NCBI GenBank assembly: GCA_029239875.1
Contig: JARBUD010000017.1
Span: 1-64,000, forward strand
Direction: 5' to 3'
From: Xanthobacteraceae bacterium
Lineage (GTDB): Bacteria > Pseudomonadota > Alphaproteobacteria > Rhizobiales > Xanthobacteraceae
DNA: 64,000 nt
Shown: positions 7,841 to 15,379 of the stretch, one piece after another
How positions within the stretch are numbered: position 1 is the stretch's first letter
How the letters are laid out: each line of letters begins with the position of its first letter
Translations under genes and position numbers: made by a program
The notes under the pieces: model-generated
Databases searched by the model: none
What the model saw: only the letters and a program-made list of their open reading frames with translations
Told to the model about the DNA's origin: nothing

Positions 7841-9496
7841 ATGTATGTGTATGACGAATTCGACCGCGCCTTCCTGGCCGAGCGTGTCGCGGAGTTCCGC
7901 GATCAGGTCGGGCGGCGCCTGTCCGGCGCGCTGAGCGAGGACGAGTTCAAGCCGCTGCGGCTGATGAACGGCGTCTATCTGCAGCTCCACGCCTATATGC
8001 TGCGCGTCGCCATCCCCTACGGGACGCTGAATTCCGACCAGCTCCGCCGCATGGCCCATGTCGCCCGCCGCTACGACCGCGGCTATGGACACTTCACCAC
8101 CCGTCAGAACATCCAGTTCAACTGGATCAAGCTGGAGGAGCTTCCCGAGGCCATGGCGGCGCTCGCCGAGGTCGGCGTGCACGGCATTCAGACCTCGGGC
8201 AACTGCATCCGCAACGTCACCACCGACCAGTGGGCCGGCGCCACGCCCGAGGAATGCGACGACCCGCGCATCTGGGCGGAGATCCTGCGCCAGTACTCGA
8301 CGCTGCACCCCGAATTCACCTACCTGCCGCGCAAGTTCAAGATCGCCATCACCGCCGCCGGGCACGACCGCGCCGCCATCAAGGTGCACGATGTCGGCCT
8401 GCGGCTGCACCGCAACGATCAGGGCGAGCTCGGCTTCGAGGTGCTGGTCGGCGGCGGCCTCGGCCGCACGCCCTTCGTCGGCAAGCACATCCGCCCGTTC
8501 CTGCCGGTGCGCGACATCCTGAGCTACATCGAAGCGATCATGCGCGTCTACAACCAGTACGGACGGCGCGACAACATCTACAAGGCCCGCATCAAGATTC
8601 TCGTCCACGAGATCGGCGCCGAGGAATTCTCCAAGGCGGTCGAGACGGAGTTCGCCGCCACCCGCGACGGCGCGCTACGCCTTACCGACGAGATGATCGA
8701 GGAAATCCGCGCCCGCTTCCTCTATCCGGACTTCGAGCCGCTCGCGGACCAGCCGGCGGAGCTGGTCGAGGCGCTGGCCGACCAGCGCTTCGCCGCCTGG
8801 CACCGCAACTCCGTGCACAAGCACAAGGTGCCCGGCTATTCGATCGTCACCATCTCGCTGAAGCCGATCGGCGCCCCTCCCGGCGACGCCACGGCCGACC
8901 AGATGGACCTCGTCGCCGACCTCGCCGAAGCCTATGGCTTCCGCGAGATCCGCGTCGGCCACGAGCAGAATCTCTGCCTGCCCAACGTCGCGCAGAAGGA
9001 CCTGCCGGAGCTGTGGCGCCGGCTGGAAGCAGCCGGGCTGGCGACGCCGAACGTCAACCACATCAGCGACATCATCGCCTGCCCCGGCCTCGACTATTGC
9101 GCGCTGGCCAATGCCCGGGCGATACCGGTGGCGCAGGAGATCGCCAAGCGCTTCGCCGACCTCGACCGCTCGCGCGGCATCGGCCGGCTGCACATCAACA
9201 TCTCCGGCTGCATCAATGCCTGCGGCCACCACCATGTGGGCCATATCGGCATTCTCGGCGTCGAGAAGAACGGCCAGGAATTCTACCAGATCACCCTCGG
9301 CGGCCGGGCCGACGAGCAGGCCCAGCTCGGCACTCTGCTCGGACCAGCCGTGTCCTACGAGCAGGTCCCGAGCCTTATCGAGGATGTGGTCGACACCTAC
9401 ATGGAGCTGAGGGCCGGACCGCACGAACTCTTCATCGACACGGTCACCCGGCTTGGCGTCGAGCCCTTCAAGGAACGCGTCTATGCCGCTCATTGA
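7841..9496 (+). CDS. cysI: Nitrite/sulfite reductase hemoprotein (assimilatory sulfite reductase)
   Basis: 551-residue enzyme of the siroheme/4Fe-4S reductase family. Cysteine ligands appear as CPGLDYC (C414, C420) and GCINAC (C457, C461), followed by GHHHVGHIG. The N-terminal ferredoxin-like half contains GYGHFTTRQNIQFNW, a substrate/siroheme contact region. It reduces sulfite to sulfide with six electrons. The gene lies between DUF2849 and DUF934 upstream of cysH, which favours sulfite over nitrite. No flavoprotein subunit (cysJ) is nearby, so electrons probably come from ferredoxin, as is usual for this type. Confidence 0.94.
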   Translation: MYVYDEFDRAFLAERVAEFRDQVGRRLSGALSEDEFKPLRLMNGVYLQLHAYMLRVAIPYGTLNSDQLRRMAHVARRYDRGYGHFTTRQNIQFNWIKLEELPEAMAALAEVGVHGIQTSGNCIRNVTTDQWAGATPEECDDPRIWAEILRQYSTLHPEFTYLPRKFKIAITAAGHDRAAIKVHDVGLRLHRNDQGELGFEVLVGGGLGRTPFVGKHIRPFLPVRDILSYIEAIMRVYNQYGRRDNIYKARIKILVHEIGAEEFSKAVETEFAATRDGALRLTDEMIEEIRARFLYPDFEPLADQPAELVEALADQRFAAWHRNSVHKHKVPGYSIVTISLKPIGAPPGDATADQMDLVADLAEAYGFREIRVGHEQNLCLPNVAQKDLPELWRRLEAAGLATPNVNHISDIIACPGLDYCALANARAIPVAQEIAKRFADLDRSRGIGRLHINISGCINACGHHHVGHIGILGVEKNGQEFYQITLGGRADEQAQLGTLLGPAVSYEQVPSLIEDVVDTYMELRAGPHELFIDTVTRLGVEPFKERVYAAH

Positions 9497-9992
9497 GAAC
9501 GGAAAGCCCATCGAGGACAAATTCGTCCGCGTCTCCGACGACGAGGCGCTGCCGGAAGGCGCTGCCGTGCTGATCGGCATCGACCGCTTCCTCAAGGAGG
9601 CGGAGGCGCTGAAGGGCCGGCAGGCGCCGGTCGGGGTGATCTGGCCGAACAACCGGCCGATCGCCGAGATCGCCCCTTATCTCGGCCAGCTCTCGCTCAT
9701 CGCCCTGGTCTTCCCGATCTTCCGCGACGGGCGCGCCTACAGCCAGGCGCGGCTGCTGCGCGAGCGGCTCGGCTGGCGCGGCCCGCTGCGCGCCACCGGC
9801 AATGTGCTGCGCGACCAGTTCCTGCTGATGGAGCGCTCCGGCTTCGACCAGATCGACGCGGTGAAGGAAGCCGACGCCGAAGCCTTCGACGAGGCCGTGC
9901 ACCGCTACACCGTGTTCTACCAGCCCGCGACCGACGAGCGCCCGAGCCTGCTGCGCCAGCGCCTCGGCCGCACCGTCTCCGGAGTACGCTGA
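9483..9992 (+). CDS. DUF934 domain protein of the cys operon
   Basis: 169 residues beginning MPLIENGKPIEDKFVRVSDD, typical of DUF934, a family of unknown function almost always found between cysI and cysH in proteobacteria. The PIFRDGRAYSQARLLRERLGW motif in the middle is the family signature. The start overlaps the end of cysI by 14 nt and the stop overlaps cysH (TGATG), indicating translational coupling through the operon. Confidence 0.88.
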   Translation: MPLIENGKPIEDKFVRVSDDEALPEGAAVLIGIDRFLKEAEALKGRQAPVGVIWPNNRPIAEIAPYLGQLSLIALVFPIFRDGRAYSQARLLRERLGWRGPLRATGNVLRDQFLLMERSGFDQIDAVKEADAEAFDEAVHRYTVFYQPATDERPSLLRQRLGRTVSGVR

Positions 9993-10738
9993 TGAACTTC
10001 GCCCGGCGCGCCGATGCCGATCTCGTCTCGGCCGTCCCCTGCACGGACGAGGTGGGCGGGCTCGCCTGTGCGCTGGCCGATGCCGGCCCGACCGAGATCA
10101 TCGACGCCGCAGCCCGTGCGGTCGGCCCCGGCAGGCTCTGCCTCGTCTCCTCCTTCGGCACGGAATCGGCGGTGCTGCTCGCCTATATGGCCGAGGTCGA
10201 CCGTTCGATCCCGGTGGTCTTCCTCGACACCGGCTGGCTGTTCGAGGAGACGCTGGCCTATCGCGACACCCTCATCCGCCAGCTCGGCCTGACCGATGTG
10301 CGCAGCATCCAGCCGGATCCGGAGCGGCTCGCCGCGCTCGATGCCGAGCGCGACCTCTGGTTCTCCGATCCCGACGCCTGCTGCCGCATCCGCAAGGTGG
10401 AGCCGCTCGCCCGCGCACTCGCCGGCTTCGACGGCTGGCTGAACGGGCGCAAGCGCTACCAAGGCGGCCTGCGGGCCAACATCCCGGTGGTGGAGCGCGA
10501 CGGCGCGCGGCTCAAGTTCAATCCGCTCGCCAATCTGGACCGTGCCGAGGTCGAGGCGGCGAAACTGCGCTTCAACCTGCCGGAGCACCCGCTGGTGGCG
10601 AGCGGATTCAATTCGGTGGGCTGCATGCCCTGCACCAGCCGCGCCGCGCCGGACGAGGACGCCCGCGCCGGCCGCTGGCGCGGCAAGGCCAAGACCGAGT
10701 GCGGCATCCACACGCTGCTCAACACGGTCGAGCGCTGA
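9992..10738 (+). CDS. cysH: Assimilatory adenylyl-sulfate (APS/PAPS) reductase
   Basis: 248 residues. SSFGTESAV (53-61) is the nucleotide-binding loop, ECGIH (236-240) carries the catalytic cysteine C237. The pairs C130-C131 and C211/C214 (CMPC) are the four ligands of a 4Fe-4S cluster. Presence of this cluster marks the APS-reducing type found in rhizobia, unlike the cluster-free PAPS reductase of enterobacteria; this is known for the family and not tested here. It reduces activated sulfate to sulfite for CysI. ATG overlaps the DUF934 stop. Confidence 0.94.
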   Translation: MNFARRADADLVSAVPCTDEVGGLACALADAGPTEIIDAAARAVGPGRLCLVSSFGTESAVLLAYMAEVDRSIPVVFLDTGWLFEETLAYRDTLIRQLGLTDVRSIQPDPERLAALDAERDLWFSDPDACCRIRKVEPLARALAGFDGWLNGRKRYQGGLRANIPVVERDGARLKFNPLANLDRAEVEAAKLRFNLPEHPLVASGFNSVGCMPCTSRAAPDEDARAGRWRGKAKTECGIHTLLNTVER

Positions 10739-10766
10739 GGCGGGTATTTTTCGCGACGCCGCTTCC

Positions 10767-10851
10767 CTCATCCCCGGGCTTGACCCGGGGACCCAGACTT
10801 TTTCCCGTGCGCGTCTGCAAACTGGGTGCCCGGGTCAAGCCCGGGCATGAG
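10767..10851. repeat. Intergenic inverted repeat, family B copy 2
   Basis: Outer halves CCCCGGGCTTGACCCGGGG and TGCCCGGGTCAAGCCCGGGC, inner halves ACCCAG / CTGGGT. First of three elements in tandem between cysH and cysP. Confidence 0.85.
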
Positions 10852-10872
10852 GGTAGGATTGGGCTATAGCCC

Positions 10873-10961
10873 GTCATCCCGGCCGCAGCGCAGCGGAGAG
10901 CCGGGGATCGCTCTCCATCCTGCACGCGATCCCGGATCGGCCTCCGGCCGTCCGGGATGAC
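10873..10961. repeat. Intergenic inverted repeat, family A copy 3
   Basis: Ends GTCATCCCGGCCG and GTCCGGGATGAC; inverted inner part GCCGGGGATCGCTCT / GCGATCCCGGATC. It is oriented opposite to copies 1 and 2, since the GGATCGG...CCGTCCGGG arm is at the right end here. It sits between two family B elements. Confidence 0.82.
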
Positions 10962-11001
10962 GGCCGTCAAATTCCGTGACGACGGCTTTGAAAAGATCAC
11001 C

Positions 11002-11084
11002 GTCATGGCCGGGCTTGTCCTGGCCATCCACGCCTTTGGACCGGGAAGGAAGTCGTGGATGCCCGGCCCAAGGCCGGGCATGAC
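11002..11084. repeat. Intergenic inverted repeat, family B copy 3
   Basis: Outer halves GTCATGGCCGGGCTTGTCC and GGCCCAAGGCCGGGCATGAC, inner halves CATCCACG / CGTGGATG. Differs from copies 1 and 2 in the inner stem (ATCCACG in place of ACCCAG), matching copies at 41249 and 55129. Confidence 0.82.
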
Positions 11085-11292
11085 GGCGCTTTGATAGGAG
11101 CGCGCCTCCTCGGCACGCCAAGACGCCGGGAGCCTCTCCGTCCTTTGGCCTACTCCATTCCACACGCCGATAATGTATCGAAACTCTATTTTCTATCTTC
11201 TATGTAGTGTTCTGTTGACCACGCCACCCGCCCGTGGAACTCTCCCCTCATGGAATTCATCGGCGCTGCGGCGCCGCCGGGGAGAAGCCGTC

Positions 11293-12312
11293 ATGTCGTT
11301 CAATTTCAAGCCTGCGGTCGCGGCCGCGCTCATTGCCGCCCTCGCGGCGCCCGTCGCCGCCCCGCTTGCGGCGCGGGCGGCCGACGTCAGCCTGCTCAAC
11401 GTGTCCTACGACCCGACCCGCGAGCTCTACGCCCAGTTCAACAAGGCCTTCGCCGAGAAGTACAAGGCCGACACCGGCAAGACCATCGAGATCAAGGCCT
11501 CGCATGGCGGCTCGGGCAAGCAGGCCCGCTCGGTGATCGACGGCCTCGACGCCGACGTCGTCACCCTGGCGCTCGCCTATGACATCGACGCCATCGCCGA
11601 CAAGGGCATCCTCGCCAAGGACTGGCAGAAGCGCCTGCCCGAAAACTCCTCGCCCTACACTTCGACCATCGTCTTCCTGGTGCGCAAGGGCAACCCGAAG
11701 GGCATCAAGGACTGGGACGACCTGCTGAAGTCCGACGTCAAGGTGATCACCCCGAACCCGAAGACCTCGGGAGGCGCCCGCTGGAACTACCTCGCGGCCT
11801 GGGCCTATGCGCTGAAGACCTATGGCTCCGAGGCCAAGGCCAAGGATTTCGTCGCCAACCTCTACAAGAACGTGCCCGTGCTCGACACCGGCGCGCGCGG
11901 CTCGACCGTGACCTTCACCGAGCGCGGCGTCGGCGACGTGCTGCTCGCCTGGGAGAATGAGGCGTTCCTGTCGAAGAAGGAGTTCGGCGACGACAAGTTC
12001 GACATCGTCGTGCCCTCGCTCTCCATCCTCGCCGAGCCGCCGGTCACCGTGGTCGACAAGGTGGTCGACAAGAAGGGCACCCGCGCCGTCGCCGAGGCCT
12101 ATCTCAACTACCTCTACACCAAGGAAGGCCAGAAGCTCGCCGCCGAGAACTTCTACCGCCCCCGCGATGCGGAGATCGCCAAGCAGTATGAGAAGGTCTT
12201 CCCGAAGGTGAACCTCGTCACCATCGACGACCCGGCCTTCGGCGGCTGGCGCAAGGCACAGAAGACCCACTTCGAAGACGGCGGCGTGTTCGACCAGATC
12301 TATTCGAACTGA
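11293..12312 (+). CDS. cysP: Sulfate ABC transporter substrate-binding protein
   Basis: 339 residues. Residues 1-32 are a signal peptide ending AARA, so the mature protein is periplasmic. [17 protein letters not shown] begins the mature chain, and [25 protein letters not shown] and [15 protein letters not shown] are the sulfate-pocket motifs of the CysP/Sbp family. It captures sulfate (or thiosulfate) for CysTW. The ATG at 11293 with GGGGAGAAG upstream is chosen over an in-frame ATG 120 nt earlier in A/T-rich promoter sequence. Symbol could also be sbp; the two are hard to tell apart. Confidence 0.94.
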   Translation: MSFNFKPAVAAALIAALAAPVAAPLAARAADVSLLNVSYDPTRELYAQFNKAFAEKYKADTGKTIEIKASHGGSGKQARSVIDGLDADVVTLALAYDIDAIADKGILAKDWQKRLPENSSPYTSTIVFLVRKGNPKGIKDWDDLLKSDVKVITPNPKTSGGARWNYLAAWAYALKTYGSEAKAKDFVANLYKNVPVLDTGARGSTVTFTERGVGDVLLAWENEAFLSKKEFGDDKFDIVVPSLSILAEPPVTVVDKVVDKKGTRAVAEAYLNYLYTKEGQKLAAENFYRPRDAEIAKQYEKVFPKVNLVTIDDPAFGGWRKAQKTHFEDGGVFDQIYSN

Positions 12313-12343
12313 CGCCTCCTTCCTCCGACATTTCATCGACCCG

Positions 12344-12369
12344 CGCCGGGCCTCCTTCGAGGTCCGGCG
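12344..12369 (+). promoter_or_regulatory. Hairpin between cysP and cysT
   Basis: CGCCGGGCCTC, loop CTTC, GAGGTCCGGCG: an 11-bp stem with one G-T pair and a stable tetraloop. No T-run follows, so it is probably not a full terminator. Hairpins at this place often protect the binding-protein mRNA and lower expression of the permease genes downstream. Confidence 0.6.
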
Positions 12370-12403
12370 TTCGCCTTGACGCAGAGCCGCCGGGAGCACA
12401 GCC

Positions 12404-13294
12404 TTGAGCGACATGACGCTGGAACGGATAACCGTGGCCGAAGCCGCACCGCCACCTCCGGCCGCGCGCCGCAGCCACAGCGTCATTCCCGGTTTCGGAC
12501 TCACCCTCGGCCTGACCCTGCTCTGGCTCTCGCTGGTCGTGCTGATCCCGCTGGCGGGTCTGTTCCTCAAGACCGCCGAGCTGCCGCTGGAGCGCATCGT
12601 CGCCATCCTCACGGCGCCGCGCACGCTCAACGCGCTGAAGATCTCCTTCGGCCTCTCCCTCGCCGCCGCTGCCTTCAACCTCGTCGCCGGCGCCGCCATC
12701 GTCTGGGCGCTGGTGCGGTACGAATTCCCCGGCCGGCGCGTGCTGGACGCGCTGATCGACATTCCCTTCGCCCTGCCGACCGCGGTGGCCGGCATCGCGC
12801 TGACCACCCTCTATGCCGAGAACGGCTGGATCGGCTCCTTTCTGGCGCCGCTCGGCATCAAGGTCGCGTTCACCCCGCTCGGCATCTGGGTGGCGCTGGT
12901 GTTCATCGGCCTGCCCTTCGTGGTGCGCACGGTACAGCCGGTGCTGGAAGACCTCGACCACGAGCTGGAGGAGGCCGCCGCCACGCTGGGGGCCGGGCGC
13001 TTCACCACCATCCGCCGCGTCGTGCTGCCGGCGGTGCTGCCGGCTTTCCTCACCGGCTTCGCGCTGGCCTTCGCCCGCGCCGTCGGGGAGTACGGCTCGG
13101 TCATCTTCATCGCCGGCAACCTGCCGAACGTCTCCGAGATCGCGCCGCTGCTGATCGTGATCCGGCTGGAGGAGTTCCGCTACGCCGACGCCACCACCAT
13201 CGCCGCCACCATGTTGGTCGCCGCCTTCATTCTCCTGTTCGTCATCAACGGCCTGCAGCGCTGGCAGGAAAGCCGCACCGGGAGGCTCGCATGA
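12404..13294 (+). CDS. cysT: Sulfate ABC transporter permease subunit CysT
   Basis: 296-residue inner-membrane permease with six or so hydrophobic helices, starting with FGLTLGLTLLWLSLVVLIPLAGLF. The ABC-interaction (EAA) loop reads EEAAATLGAGRFTTIRRVVLPAVLPA near residues 188-210. TTG at 12404 is favoured because GGGAG lies 7 nt before it; the ATG at 12413 (three codons later) is the alternative. It pairs with CysW, whose ATG overlaps its stop. Confidence 0.93.
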   Translation: MSDMTLERITVAEAAPPPPAARRSHSVIPGFGLTLGLTLLWLSLVVLIPLAGLFLKTAELPLERIVAILTAPRTLNALKISFGLSLAAAAFNLVAGAAIVWALVRYEFPGRRVLDALIDIPFALPTAVAGIALTTLYAENGWIGSFLAPLGIKVAFTPLGIWVALVFIGLPFVVRTVQPVLEDLDHELEEAAATLGAGRFTTIRRVVLPAVLPAFLTGFALAFARAVGEYGSVIFIAGNLPNVSEIAPLLIVIRLEEFRYADATTIAATMLVAAFILLFVINGLQRWQESRTGRLA

Positions 13295-14133
13295 GCGCCT
13301 CGCCCGTCCGTTCGGAGTCGCCGGCCGTCAAATGGACGGTGATCGCGCTCGCGAGCGCCTTCATCGGCCTGTTCATCGTGCTGCCGCTGATCAACGTCTT
13401 CGCGCAGGCCCTGGTGAAGGGCTGGGAGGCCTACGCCGCGGCGCTCGTCGAGCCGGACGCGCTCGCCGCCATCGAGCTCACCCTGATCGTCACCGCCATC
13501 TCGGTGACCGCCAACACGGTGATGGGCCTCGTCATGGCCTGGGCGATCACGAGGTTCTCCTTCAAGGGCAAGAGCTTCCTCATCACCCTGATCGACCTGC
13601 CCTTCTCGGTCTCCCCGGTCGTGGCCGGCCTCGTCTTCGTGCTGCTGTTCGGCGCGCAGGGCTATTTCGGGCCGTGGCTGTTCGAGCACGACATCAAGAT
13701 CATCTTCGCCTGGCCGGGCATCACGCTGGCGACGATCTTCGTCACCTTCCCCTTCGTGGCGCGCGAGCTCATCCCGCTGATGCAGGAGCAGGGCACGACC
13801 GAGGAGGAAGCCGCGGTGACGCTCGGCGCCCATGGCTGGCGCGTCTTCTCCCGCGTCACCCTGCCCAACATCAAATGGGCGCTGCTCTACGGCGTGCTGC
13901 TCTGCAACGCCCGCGCCATGGGCGAGTTCGGCGCGGTGTCGGTGGTCTCCGGCCATGTGCGCGGCGAGACCAACACCATCCCGCTGCAGGTCGAGATCCT
14001 CTACAACGAGTACCAGTTCCAGGCGTCCTTCGCCGTCGCCTCGCTGCTGGCCTTGCTCGCCATCGTCACGCTGCTGGCGAAGACCTTCCTGGAGAGCCGC
14101 GTCCACGCCCGCCGCACGCGCGGCGGGCATTGA
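13291..14133 (+). CDS. cysW: Sulfate ABC transporter permease subunit CysW
   Basis: 280-residue permease, paralog of CysT, with hydrophobic helices starting WTVIALASAFIGLFIVLPLINVF. The EAA loop is EEEAAVTLGAHGWRVFSRVTLPNIKWA. A conserved CNARAMGEFGAVSVVSGHVRGETNTIPLQVEILY segment follows. ATGA overlap with cysT shows coupling. The ATPase gene cysA normally follows cysW but is absent here; the next gene is convergent, 4 nt away. Confidence 0.94.
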   Translation: MSASPVRSESPAVKWTVIALASAFIGLFIVLPLINVFAQALVKGWEAYAAALVEPDALAAIELTLIVTAISVTANTVMGLVMAWAITRFSFKGKSFLITLIDLPFSVSPVVAGLVFVLLFGAQGYFGPWLFEHDIKIIFAWPGITLATIFVTFPFVARELIPLMQEQGTTEEEAAVTLGAHGWRVFSRVTLPNIKWALLYGVLLCNARAMGEFGAVSVVSGHVRGETNTIPLQVEILYNEYQFQASFAVASLLALLAIVTLLAKTFLESRVHARRTRGGH

Positions 14134-14137
14134 GCCC

Positions 14138-14719
14138 TCAGAACAGGTAGACCGCCGCGACGAAGCCGCCGACCAGCACCACGGCGAAGACGGCGGTCAC
14201 CAGCCCCAGCCGCTCCTCGATGAAGGCGCGCGCACTCGGCCCGATCCAGTAGAGCAGCCCGGCCACCATGAAGAAGCGCAGGCCGCGGGTGACCAGCGAC
14301 AGCACGACGAACCAGAACAGGCTGTAATGGGCGAAGCCCGAGGTGATGGTCACCACCTTGTAGGGGATCGGGGTCAGCCCCTTGATCAGGATGATCCAGT
14401 GCCCGTAGCGCTGATAGGCCTGGGTGAACGCCTCGACCTTGTCGCCATAGCCGTAGAGATGGATCAGGAACTGGCCGAGCGATTCATAGAGCAGCGCGCC
14501 GATGGCATAGCCGGCGAGCCCGCCGACGACCGAGGCGAGGGTGCAGATGGCCGCGTAGAACCAGGCGAGCTTCGGCCGCGCGAGGCACATCGGCACCAGC
14601 ATCACATCCGGCGGCACCGGGAAGAACGAGCTCTCGGCGAAGGAGACGCCGGCGAGCGCCCACGGCGCCGAGGGCCGCTCGGCGAGATCGATGACCCATT
14701 GATAGAGGCGGCGCAGCAT
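14138..14719 (-). CDS. YqaA/DedA-like membrane protein (VTT domain)
   Basis: 193-residue integral membrane protein of the SNARE-associated/VTT family. The SFAESSFFPVPPDVMLVPM motif near residues 25-43 and the GLTPIPYKVVTITSG segment near 115-130 are conserved in YqaA-type proteins; several hydrophobic helices surround them. Relatives are thought to flip or transport lipids, but this subfamily is uncharacterised. The start ATG (14717-14719) gives MLRRLYQWVIDLAERP; upstream in-frame codons are low-complexity. It follows the HisE-like gene on the same strand, 65 nt downstream. Confidence 0.85.
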   Translation of the reverse strand: MLRRLYQWVIDLAERPSAPWALAGVSFAESSFFPVPPDVMLVPMCLARPKLAWFYAAICTLASVVGGLAGYAIGALLYESLGQFLIHLYGYGDKVEAFTQAYQRYGHWIILIKGLTPIPYKVVTITSGFAHYSLFWFVVLSLVTRGLRFFMVAGLLYWIGPSARAFIEERLGLVTAVFAVVLVGGFVAAVYLF

Positions 14720-14784
14720 GGAGACCCGCGGGAGGCTGGAGGGGCGGCGTGCACCCGCGGCGTTAGGGCCGGCGCGGGCTTCCG

Positions 14785-15204
14785 TCAATGGCGCCGGCGC
14801 CGGCCGGGACGCGGCGGCGCCTCGACGGCACGCTCGGCCATGTCCCACAGGAGCGGGGAGTCGGCATATTTGTCCTTGCCGTGCGGCGCGCGACGCTTGG
14901 GCATCTTCTCGGCCATGCCGAGCAGTTGCTCGCGCCGGCGCATCTCGGCCCAGACGTCGTCCGGCTCGATGCCGAGCTCGGCCCACAGCACGACGAGGTT
15001 GTAGATCAAGTCGGCGCTTTCGCGCACCGTCGCCGGCACGTCGCCGACCACGCCGTCGAGGGCCACTTCCACCGCTTCCTCTGCAACCTTCTTGGCGATG
15101 ACCGCGCGCCCCTTGCGGAACAGCCGCTCGGTGCGCGGCGAGGGATTGTCTCCCTTCCTCGTCGCAACCACGGCGCTATGCAGGCGGCGAATCGAATCAG
15201 TCAT
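14785..15204 (-). CDS. HisE-like phosphoribosyl-ATP pyrophosphohydrolase domain protein
   Basis: 139 residues. A PRA-PH (MazG-like) fold is indicated by KKVAEEAVEVALDGV and ESADLIYNLVVLWAELGIEPDDVWAEMRRRE, where the acidic EExxE...D pattern binds Mg. The family hydrolyses phosphoribosyl-ATP (histidine synthesis, step 2). The protein is longer at its C-terminus than a standard HisE (about 105-110), with a basic Arg/Pro tail, and it lies outside any his operon, so it may be a second copy or act on another nucleotide. Confidence 0.78.
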   Translation of the reverse strand: MTDSIRRLHSAVVATRKGDNPSPRTERLFRKGRAVIAKKVAEEAVEVALDGVVGDVPATVRESADLIYNLVVLWAELGIEPDDVWAEMRRREQLLGMAEKMPKRRAPHGKDKYADSPLLWDMAERAVEAPPRPGRRRRH

Positions 15205-15379
15205 ACGGCGATCCTAAATCCAACCGCATGAACAGGTTATGGCGGGAAAACCACAGGCCGCCGGCACGTGACGCAGCTTCCCTCGCGCCGGCGTGATTGG
15301 ACAGCGACGCCATTGCCTTTTGCGCCGCCGAAAGGATCGGGGTATTCAGAAGGGCGATGAGGCGCCTCATCGCAGGTCC

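Larger units (their letters stand above)
10739..11292. other. Intergenic stretch, three inverted repeats then the cysP promoter area
   Basis: 554 bases without a protein gene. From 10767 to 11084 it holds repeats B, A and B in tandem. From about 11165 to 11215 the sequence turns A/T-rich (CTCTATTTTCTATCTTCTATG), the likely promoter of cysP. GGGGAGAAG before the cysP ATG is its ribosome binding site. Confidence 0.7.

Noticed and set aside
9483-9992. Overlap of cysI and the DUF934 gene considered as a frameshift or wrong start
   Set aside because: The 14-base overlap gives the exact family N-terminus of DUF934 (MPLIENGKPIED) and overlaps are common in this operon.
11173-11292. Upstream extension of cysP with a hydrophobic N-terminus ([11 protein letters not shown])
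   Set aside because: It runs through the A/T-rich promoter area and would place a second hydrophobic stretch before the real signal peptide; the ATG at 11293 has a good ribosome binding site.
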